Below, piece by piece: positions 7,314-15,014 of a stretch of 64,000 bases of DNA. Source of the stretch: Streptomyces alanosinicus (GTDB lineage: Bacteria > Actinomycetota > Actinomycetes > Streptomycetales > Streptomycetaceae); NCBI RefSeq assembly GCF_014650595.1, contig NZ_BMVG01000006.1:62001-126000 (forward strand), written 5' to 3'. The stretch's first letter is position 1. Each line of letters starts with the position of its first letter. The position numbers and the translations under genes are program-made. The notes below the pieces were generated by a model. It ran no database searches, was not told the DNA's origin, and saw only the letters and a program-made list of their open reading frames with translations.

Positions 7314-9128
7314 TTAGACGAGCCGAACCGGCTTCTCGGGGCGTATCCCCGATGCGGCCAGCCAGTCGCGCAGCGGGCCCGGGTCTCCCTCCTCGATCAG
7401 GCTGAGCACCTTGGGTGTGAGGTCGGCGGCGCGCTCGCCGCCGAGCAGCAGGGAGGGACCGTCCAGCCAGTCCAGGGCGGGCACCGCGCCGCCCGTGTCG
7501 ACGGCCGCGCAGCACACCATCGCCTTGACATGCTCGGTGAGCAGCTCGCGGGCGGTGCGCGGGGGCTGGAGCGGGAAGAGCGGCAGTCCGCCGTCGTCCC
7601 ACAGGGCGTTCTCGGCGCTCGCTCCGGTGGCCGTCGCGCCGGTTCTCGGCACACCGGCCTCCTCCCGGGCCAGCTCGGCGCTCAGCCCGGCGGCGAGGGC
7701 GGCACTGCGCTCCGTGCCGGGGTCGGTGTCCGCGCCGTCCTCGTCCTCGTCCTCGCCAACGGCTACGGCTACGGCGTCGTCGGCGTCAGCGTCGGCGTCT
7801 TGGCCGGAATGCGGGGGGCCGCCGGGGTGTGGGAGAGCGCCGCCGGCCGTGGCGGGCTCGGTGAGATGGTCCAGGACGCGGGCCAGGGTGGGGCCGCCCG
7901 GGTCGGGGGCCGCGGGGTCGAGGGAGGGGCGGACGCCGAGGGAGTCCAGGACGCGGTGCAGACGGGCCGCGTCGGCGCGCCAGGTGCGGTCCACGACCTC
8001 CTCCGGATACGCCTGCCAGTCCACCGGCGCCCAGTCCGGACCGCACTCCGCCGGGCCGCCGTGGAAGAGGCGCGCGGCGAGCAGCGAGGCGGCCTCGTCC
8101 ACCGCGCCGGGCTCCTCCAGCAGATCACAGGCGGGGCGCTCGCCGAGCCGGGAGGTGAAGCCCTCGGCCAGCCGGTCGCGCCGGGACAGCTCGGTGAGCG
8201 CCGCCACCACACCCGCGTCCAGCCGGGCGGGCCAGCGGCCCATGCGCCAGGCGGGCAGCGCCACCCTGGTCAGCAGCCGGTCCCAGCCGGCGTAGGCGAG
8301 GCCGACCTGCTCCTGGGCGACGATCCGCAGGCCGTAGTCCACCGCCTGGGCCCGCTCGGCCGCCGCCGCGGCGACCCCGCGCTCCATCTGCGTCGCATGC
8401 TCCCGGCAGCCGCGCAGCAGCAGCCGGGCCACCCAGCCGACGGCCGCGCACCCGGCGCGGGTCAGCGCACGGCGGCCCGGCACCGATTCGACCCCGGCCG
8501 CCGCGTCCAGTCCTCGCACGAAGCGCCGGGCGGCGGCTATGTCCGGGTGGGCCGAAGGGCCCGTACCGGCGATGACCGGGGCGAGGACCGCGCGCAGCTC
8601 GCCGACCCGCATCCACCACAGGAACGGGGAGCCGATGACGAGCACCGGGGCGACGGGGACGCGGCGGCGGCCCGGTCCCGCTATCTCGTCGGGCGCGGGG
8701 CGCGGCGGCGGGCCGTGGGCCGTATGCGCGCGGTCCTCCAGCCAGCTGTCGCAGTCCGGGGTGAGCGCTATGGCCGAGGGCGCCGGCACATCCAGCCGGT
8801 CGGCGAGGTCGCGCACCATCCGATAGAGGTCCGGGGCGGACTCCTCGGGGATCGGCACCGTGGGGACGACGGCGGGGCGGGCCCGGGCCACGGCCAGGGC
8901 GACACCGGCGGCCGCCAGCAGCACCAGCACGGCGAGCACGCCGACGACCAGGCGGGCGGTGTCCCAGCCCCGGCCGACGAGATGTCCGGTGGAACCGCCG
9001 GTCAGCAGGATCACCCAGGCAGCCGCGGGCAGCAGGGCCACGGCCAGCGCCCGGCCCCGGACCCGCAGTACGGCAAGGGCCCGGGAGCGCGCGGCCCGCG
9101 CGCCTGCCTCTGCTCCGATTCCGCTCAC
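7314..9128 (-). CDS. Membrane protein resembling an inactivated M48 metallopeptidase
   Basis: 604 residues, GTG start. Two hydrophobic segments lie near the N-terminus (ALAVALLPAAAWVILLTGG, and a second around LVVGVLAVLVLLAAAGVAL). The following region has the layout of M48/HtpX-type proteases: a domain ending LDVPAPSAIALTPDCDSWLED, then VLVIGSPFLWWMRVGELRAVLAP. M48 enzymes carry HExxH directly after ELRAVLA; here the sequence is PVIAG, so the zinc site is missing. The C-terminal 300 residues are Asp/Ala-rich and unassigned. It lies between the DMFase-like gene and purD. A scaffolding or regulatory role is inference. Confidence 0.7.
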   Translation of the reverse strand: MSGIGAEAGARAARSRALAVLRVRGRALAVALLPAAAWVILLTGGSTGHLVGRGWDTARLVVGVLAVLVLLAAAGVALAVARARPAVVPTVPIPEESAPDLYRMVRDLADRLDVPAPSAIALTPDCDSWLEDRAHTAHGPPPRPAPDEIAGPGRRRVPVAPVLVIGSPFLWWMRVGELRAVLAPVIAGTGPSAHPDIAAARRFVRGLDAAAGVESVPGRRALTRAGCAAVGWVARLLLRGCREHATQMERGVAAAAAERAQAVDYGLRIVAQEQVGLAYAGWDRLLTRVALPAWRMGRWPARLDAGVVAALTELSRRDRLAEGFTSRLGERPACDLLEEPGAVDEAASLLAARLFHGGPAECGPDWAPVDWQAYPEEVVDRTWRADAARLHRVLDSLGVRPSLDPAAPDPGGPTLARVLDHLTEPATAGGALPHPGGPPHSGQDADADADDAVAVAVGEDEDEDGADTDPGTERSAALAAGLSAELAREEAGVPRTGATATGASAENALWDDGGLPLFPLQPPRTARELLTEHVKAMVCCAAVDTGGAVPALDWLDGPSLLLGGERAADLTPKVLSLIEEGDPGPLRDWLAASGIRPEKPVRLV

Positions 9129-9445
9129 GTCCCGCTCTCACCCCCTCGCCGCCGAAGCCGTGCTGTCCTGGTGGTGCTCACTCCCCCACTGTGGCACCCA
9201 CCACTGACATCGCAATGCCGGTGGGCCAAGTGCCGGAACGCTTGCGCGGCACCCTAGTTGGGGCCCAGAGCCCCGTCAGCCGTATGGCTGATTGCTCACT
9301 CGATGGAATGGCTTTGGTCAGAGGTGGGTGACAGACAGCAAAGATCAGGCCCCGGATTGGACGTCCGGGGCCTGAAACCGCTGGATGTAGGAGAGCACGC
9401 AGGAGACCACGGGAGAAGACAGGACGGGGGCGGGACGGGGGCAGG
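9129..9445. other. Intergenic region between the M48-like gene and purD
   Basis: 317 bases. The part next to 9128 carries a GAGGGGGTGAG ribosome-binding site for the GTG start. The purD terminator occupies 9346-9374. I see no tRNA, riboswitch or convincing small gene in the remainder. Confidence 0.6.
9346..9374 (-). terminator. Terminator of purD
   Basis: An 11-bp perfect stem (9346-9356 with 9364-9374) has a 7-base loop, about 70 bases past the purD stop. Confidence 0.8.
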
Positions 9446-10714
<1,269 letters not shown>

Positions 10715-10921
10715 GGGGGTCAGCCTAATGGCAAGGTTGCCGAAAGCCGGGGGCCGGGCAAGTTGTGCGTTCCTACCAAGGGCGCCCGGTGCCGATGTGC
10801 CCCACCTGGGGGCTCCGCCCCCAGCCCCCCCCCGCTGGCCCGCGCCCCCAGTCCCCCGCCGGCCCACCTGCTGGCCCATCGGCCCGACTCGGCCGGCCAC
10901 AAGCGCCGACGGCTCGGATGG

Positions 10922-13216
10922 TCACTCGTTCGAGAACTCCTCCATCACCGTCGCTCCCAGCTCCCGGACGATCAGGTCGTGGCCGGAGAGGGCCGACTCG
11001 TCCAGGTCGGGGTCGTCGTCCTCCGGGATGTCGTCCTCGGGGGCGGGTGCGGGGCGGGGGGCCGGGGCGGGCGCCGACGGAGCGGCCGTGGGGCCGGGCT
11101 GCGGCGACGCGGAAGGCTGCGAGGCGGCCGGCTGGGGAGCCGGGGGGCGGGGGGCCGCCGGGGCGCCGTAGCCACCGCCGCCCGAGGCGGGAGCGCCGTA
11201 GCCGCCTCCGCCGCCGAAGCCCGGGCCCCCGGCGGGCGGGGGCGCGGCCCCGCCGCCGGACGGGTCGATGATCGCCTCGATCTTCCACTGCACGTTGAAC
11301 TGCTCCGCGAGCGCCGCCCGCAGCACGTCCTCGCTGCCGCTGCCGGCGAAGTTGTCACGGGCACCGGCGTTGACGAAGCCGAGTTGGAGCGTGGTGCCGT
11401 CGAAGCCGGTCACCTGGGCGTTCTGGCTGAGCAGGATCCAGGTGAAGCGGCGGCGGTTCTTGACGGCCTCCAGGATGTTCGGCCAGACCATGCGCGGGTC
11501 GAGGCCGCCGGCCGGGGCGGCCGCGGGCGGTGCGGAGGGCACCGGGGCCGCGGGGGCCGCCTGGTGCTGCGGCTGGGCGGGCTGGGCAGGAGCCTGGCTC
11601 TGCTGGGCGCCCGCCGGCGCCGCGGCCGTGGGCCAGCCGCCGGGGCGCCGACCGCTGCCGGCCGATGCGGCCGTGGGCCAGGCGCCGGCGGGCGGACCGG
11701 CTGGGGCCGGGGCCGGGGTCTCACCGGCGGGAGGCGCGGAAGGCGCTGCCGGGGCCGGTGCGGGCGCCGTGGGGGCAGGGGCGGGGGCAGGTACCGGGGC
11801 GGCCGGAGCCGCGCCGTCGGCACCGCCACCGGGGCCACCGGGGCCACTGGCACCGGGACCTGCGATTCCCTGGCCTGCACCGGCCGTACCACCCGTATCA
11901 CCCGGGCCACCCGGGCCACCCGGACCCCCGGACCCTCGTACGGCCGCGCGGGCCGCGGCCGGGCCGCCGCCAGGGGGTACGGAGGGCAGCGGGGCGCCGG
12001 CGTGGGCTTCGGGGCCGGGGACGTACCCCATCGCCGGGGCACCGCCGCCGGAGAAGTTGACGCCGCGCTCCAGGCGGTCGAGGCGGGCCATCATCGACCG
12101 CTCGTCTCCGTACGCGGCGGGGAGCAGCACGCGCGCGCAGATCAGTTCCAGCTGGAGGCGGGGCGAGGTGGCGCCGCGCATCTCCGTCAGGCCTTCGTTG
12201 ACGAGGTCGGCGGCGCGGCTCAGCTCGGCGGCGCCGAAGGTGGAGGCCTGGGCCTGCATACGCTCCAGGACGTCGGCCGGGGCGTCGAAGAGCCCCTTCT
12301 CCGCGGCGTCCGGCACGGCGGCGAGGATCACCAGGTCGCGCAGCCGCTCCAGCAGATCGGCGACGAAGCGCCGCGGGTCGTTGCCGCCCTCGATGACACG
12401 GTCCACGACCTCGAAGGCGGCGGCACCGTCACCCGTGGCGAAGGCCTCGACGACGGAGTCGAGAAGAGACCCGTCGGTGTAGCCGAGGAGGGAGGTGGCC
12501 ATGGCATACGTCACACCCTCCTCGCCGGCGCCGGCGAGGAGCTGGTCCATGACGGACATGGAGTCACGCACGGAACCGGCGCCGGCGCGCACGACGAGCG
12601 GGAGCACGCCGTCCTCGACCGGGATGTTCTCCCGCCCGCACACCTCGGAGAGGTAGTCCCGGAGGGTGCCCGGCGGCACGAGCCGGAAGGGGTAGTGATG
12701 CGTACGCGACCGGATGGTGCCGATGACCTTCTCGGGCTCGGTCGTGGCGAAGATGAACTTCAGATGCTCCGGCGGCTCCTCGACGACCTTCAGCAGCGCG
12801 TTGAAGCCGGCCGACGTGACCATGTGGGCCTCGTCGATGATGTAGATCTTGTACCGGCTGCCCGCGGGGCCGAAGAAGGCCTTCTCGCGCAGCTCACGGG
12901 CGTCGTCCACGCCGCCGTGCGAGGCCGCGTCGATCTCGATGACGTCGATCGAGCCCGGTCCGTTGCGGGCGAGGTCCCGGCAGGACTGGCACTCGCCGCA
13001 GGGGGTCGGGGTGGGACCTTGCTCACAGTTCAGACAGCGGGCGAGGATGCGCGCGCTGGTCGTCTTGCCGCAGCCGCGCGGACCGCTGAACAGGTACGCG
13101 TGATTGACCCGGTTGTTCCGCAGCGCCTGCTGCAGCGGGTCGGTGACATGCTCCTGCCCGATGACCTCGGCAAAGGTCTCCGGGCGATAGCGGCGGTACA
13201 ACGCGAGAGACGACAC
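10922..13216 (-). CDS. dnaX: DNA polymerase III subunits gamma/tau (clamp loader)
   Basis: 764 residues. It loads the sliding clamp and couples polymerases at the fork. The start VSSLALYRRYRPETF (GTG at 13216) is conserved. The AAA+ domain has Walker A GPRGCGKT at 45-52, a zinc module with cysteines near 61-79 (CLNC, CGECQSC) and Walker B IIDEAH at 127-131. Residues from about 380 onward form a long Pro/Ala/Gly-rich linker with GGPGG repeats, followed by a tau-like domain near 560-640 and a final acidic peptide. No programmed-frameshift slippery site is evident. The SRP RNA gene lies just upstream, a frequent arrangement in actinobacteria. Confidence 0.97.
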   Translation of the reverse strand: MSSLALYRRYRPETFAEVIGQEHVTDPLQQALRNNRVNHAYLFSGPRGCGKTTSARILARCLNCEQGPTPTPCGECQSCRDLARNGPGSIDVIEIDAASHGGVDDARELREKAFFGPAGSRYKIYIIDEAHMVTSAGFNALLKVVEEPPEHLKFIFATTEPEKVIGTIRSRTHHYPFRLVPPGTLRDYLSEVCGRENIPVEDGVLPLVVRAGAGSVRDSMSVMDQLLAGAGEEGVTYAMATSLLGYTDGSLLDSVVEAFATGDGAAAFEVVDRVIEGGNDPRRFVADLLERLRDLVILAAVPDAAEKGLFDAPADVLERMQAQASTFGAAELSRAADLVNEGLTEMRGATSPRLQLELICARVLLPAAYGDERSMMARLDRLERGVNFSGGGAPAMGYVPGPEAHAGAPLPSVPPGGGPAAARAAVRGSGGPGGPGGPGDTGGTAGAGQGIAGPGASGPGGPGGGADGAAPAAPVPAPAPAPTAPAPAPAAPSAPPAGETPAPAPAGPPAGAWPTAASAGSGRRPGGWPTAAAPAGAQQSQAPAQPAQPQHQAAPAAPVPSAPPAAAPAGGLDPRMVWPNILEAVKNRRRFTWILLSQNAQVTGFDGTTLQLGFVNAGARDNFAGSGSEDVLRAALAEQFNVQWKIEAIIDPSGGGAAPPPAGGPGFGGGGGYGAPASGGGGYGAPAAPRPPAPQPAASQPSASPQPGPTAAPSAPAPAPRPAPAPEDDIPEDDDPDLDESALSGHDLIVRELGATVMEEFSNE

Positions 13217-13264
13217 GCATACGAGGTTATAGGCGCCCACTGACAACCCGGGAAAACAAGGGCC

Positions 13265-13345
13265 CCCCACGCACCCGCCAGAGCCGACCTACCCTTGCTG
13301 CCTTCCGGCCCTGGGGGAGTTCAGTCAGATAGCGCCACGTGAGGG
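13265..13345 (-). ncRNA. ffs: Signal recognition particle RNA (4.5S-like)
   Basis: The minus strand carries the universal SRP apical hairpin. The loop GGAA is flanked by CCCAGGGCC and GGCAGCAAGGGTAGGTCGG, the Ffh-binding symmetric and asymmetric internal loops. The ends pair as CACG/CGTG, making one long hairpin of about 80 bases. It guides Ffh-bound ribosomes to the membrane. Exact ends are estimated from pairing. dnaX follows on the same strand. Confidence 0.93.
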
Positions 13346-13356
13346 GCTGCGCCCCA

Positions 13357-13392
13357 CAGTACCCGATCCCGGACCGCACTCAGTACCCGATC
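13357..13392 (-). promoter_or_regulatory. Repeated promoter-region element upstream of the SRP RNA
   Basis: The 12-mer CAGTACCCGATC occurs at 13357-13368 and again at 13381-13392, 24 bases apart. On the minus strand the proximal copy places a TACTGT -10-like hexamer just before the SRP RNA 5' end. Confidence 0.45.
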
Positions 13393-13471
13393 ACCGACCG
13401 GGGTCGCATCCGATCCGGGCCTGCGGGAACGAGTTCACGAGCACCCCCCACAGTCATGTAATGTTTGCGGC

Positions 13472-13556
13472 GGAGGATTCGCCTAGAGGCCTAGGGCGCA
13501 CGCTTGGAAAGCGTGTTGGGGGCAACCCCTCACGAGTTCGAATCTCGTATCCTCCG
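13472..13556 (+). tRNA. tRNA-Ser(GGA)
   Basis: An 85-base class II tRNA with acceptor GGAGGAT/ATCCTCC, anticodon loop CTTGGAAA (anticodon GGA), a long variable arm (TTGGGGGCAACCCC) and T-loop TTCGAAT. CCA is not encoded. It is the apparent integration site of the island that follows. Confidence 0.96.
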
Positions 13557-13557
13557 C
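13523..13557. repeat. Left attachment-like site (3' end of tRNA-Ser)
   Basis: Spans the tRNA variable arm, T-arm and acceptor 3' strand. It is matched by 27362-27396 with about five differences clustered at the acceptor end. Confidence 0.6.
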
Positions 13558-13578
13558 AGCCGCCTGAACAGGCGAAAC

Positions 13579-13613
13579 GAAGAGTCGGACCGCTTAGTGC
13601 GGTCCGACTCTTC
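13579..13613 (+). terminator. Terminator after tRNA-Ser(GGA)
   Basis: A 15-bp perfect stem (13579-13593 with 13599-13613) with a 5-base loop. Confidence 0.85.
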
Positions 13614-13623
13614 GGCATGCCCT

Positions 13624-13644
13624 GGTTGCAGTTTCGGTTGCATT
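13624..13644 (+). repeat. GGTTGCAGTT-type dyad repeat, copy 1
   Basis: The motif GGTNNCAGTT followed by (C/T)TGGTNNCATT appears four times in the island (13624, 19241, 19345 in shorter form, 22875). The variable pair is TG in two copies and CT in the others, changing together in both halves. It may be a relic of recombinase arm sites or of an integrase gene end. Confidence 0.5.
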
Positions 13645-13743
13645 TATAGGCGACATTCGAGGCATACCCATCAAGCAGGAAAGGCGCACGCTTGCGTCCG
13701 CGGGGCGAGCGACGCAGACTCCGTGACGGAGTCACGGCAGCGG

Positions 13744-14145
13744 TCAGAGCCCTATCATCCGGACCTCGCTGCCGCACAGCCGGGTCATGTCATCGACATC
13801 CGACGTGAGGATGGCGACCGGGCCAGGCTGATGCAAGGCCGCTTCGGCGACGGTGGCGTCGATCGCGTACTTGTGTCCGTGCAGACCGGCACTCTTGAGC
13901 AGTTGTGCCGCAGCCCTGGCCGCTGCCTCCGTGACCGGCTCCACCTTGACCCGGGAGAGCGCCCATTGCAGTCGGGGCAGGTTCACCCTGGCGTGACTCA
14001 CCTCCACGATGGTGTTGGCGCTGACGACAAGGTCCGCTCCCATGTCGTGGAACACCTGGAACATCGCCAGAACCTTCCGGTCCTGCGCCACCCAGGCCGA
14101 CAGCCCCTCGCTGTCCAGGACGACGGTCTCAATGTGCCCGCTCAC
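13744..14145 (-). CDS. PIN-domain ribonuclease toxin (VapC-like)
   Basis: 133 residues with the PIN acidic constellation: Asp11 (VVLDSEGLS), Glu47-48 region (TIVEVSHA), Asp in HKYAIDATVAEAAL and Asp in ILTSDVDDM. PIN toxins cut tRNA or other RNAs and are neutralised by the antitoxin encoded directly upstream; the two reading frames overlap by 4 bases. The phrase LHGHKYAIDA also occurs in the broken toxin at 22618-22864, so the island carried two related modules. The stop lies close to the tRNA end of the island. Confidence 0.88.
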   Translation of the reverse strand: MSGHIETVVLDSEGLSAWVAQDRKVLAMFQVFHDMGADLVVSANTIVEVSHARVNLPRLQWALSRVKVEPVTEAAARAAAQLLKSAGLHGHKYAIDATVAEAALHQPGPVAILTSDVDDMTRLCGSEVRMIGL

Positions 14146-14390
14146 GCGGCGCTCGCGCCGCCGGCGGCCTGCGTCGTACCGAAGATCCGCGCCCGCGCCT
14201 CGGCCAGCTCTTCCTCACTGAAGGCCCCGTGCTCGGCTGTGTGGCTGCGCAGGTCGGCCCCCAGAAGCTGGTGCCGGATCTGCCTGGCGACCGCTTCGGC
14301 CACGTAGCCGGAGATGTTGTCCGTGATCTTCTTCAGCTCCGCCACCTGCTCGGTGGGGAGCGTCACCGTGATGCGTGTGGTGTCAGCCAT
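14142..14390 (-). CDS. Ribbon-helix-helix antitoxin
   Basis: 82 residues. The N-terminal strand TTRITVTLPTEQVAELKK is the DNA-binding beta strand of RHH/CopG proteins. The C-terminal FSEEELAEARARIFG helix should wrap the PIN toxin. The ATG at 14390 is preferred because the -10-like TATGCT sits 7 bases upstream, suggesting a leaderless message. A 6+6 palindrome overlaps that hexamer, as expected for autorepression. Confidence 0.85.
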   Translation of the reverse strand: MADTTRITVTLPTEQVAELKKITDNISGYVAEAVARQIRHQLLGADLRSHTAEHGAFSEEELAEARARIFGTTQAAGGASAA

Positions 14391-14398
14391 ACCGGTAA

Positions 14399-14414
14399 GC
14401 ATACTGCGGTATGC
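14399..14414. promoter_or_regulatory. Operator of the PIN/RHH module
   Basis: Perfect inverted repeat GCATAC-TGCG-GTATGC. It overlaps the presumed -10 hexamer of the antitoxin gene, a classic autoregulation layout. Confidence 0.7.
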
Positions 14415-14518
14415 GCGCCACGTGCTTTCTGTTTCCCGCAGTCGGTCCGGTCAGCGGCAGTCGGGGCGGCGGTCCGTTCGAGCACGGGCTCAGCTGGGCC
14501 GTTGTGCGACGCGCCAGT

Positions 14519-14830
14519 TCAGCGGGTCCAGTAGCGGTATGCCTCGATCCATTGCGAGCCCTCGGGGGCGGGTTTCGGCAGCGGCAGGTCCAGAATTCCG
14601 ATGTCCTGTCGGACCGACCCCCGGGCGCAGCGTGCGACCACGCGCCCGTCCTCGGCCAGATCGACACCGACCACGCTCACCTCGACGCCGAGAACAGTCG
14701 TGGTGAACGGCACGGCAAGGCTTTCCTCGATCATCGTGAAGAAGCCGGTGAGCTGCTCATCCTCGCCGTAGGCGTCGACGGTGGCCTCTTCGATCAACGC
14801 CTCCAGCGCGGCTGGGTCCCAGGTGCTCAT
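14519..14830 (-). CDS. Conserved actinobacterial protein of unknown function
   Basis: 103 residues. It opens with MSTWDPAALEALIEEATVDAYGEDEQLTGFFTMI and ends with DIGILDLPLPKPAPEGSQWIEAYRYW. I recall the same pattern in small Streptomyces proteins, sometimes labelled calcium-binding, but no calcium loop is visible. It is acidic and soluble with no signal peptide. It lies alone between the toxin-antitoxin pair and the SNF2 operon, transcribed divergently from the latter. Confidence 0.72.
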   Translation of the reverse strand: MSTWDPAALEALIEEATVDAYGEDEQLTGFFTMIEESLAVPFTTTVLGVEVSVVGVDLAEDGRVVARCARGSVRQDIGILDLPLPKPAPEGSQWIEAYRYWTR

Positions 14831-15014
14831 GGCCTCACCGTAGCGCCGCACCGTGCGGTTGAGGACCGGTGTGTTCAATAGCGGCACATCCGCCGTAGCA
14901 CCGTCGCCAGCAGTCAAGCAAAGGCCCGCGGTTGCCAGCGTGTGACGTTGCCTGGTGGGGTTCGGCAGTGAGCGGGCCGGGGGGAGGGTCCGGCAAGCGA
15001 CAGGGTGGAAGAGA

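Noticed and set aside
13273..13420. A riboswitch ahead of dnaX
   Set aside because: The conserved structure is fully explained by the SRP RNA hairpin.
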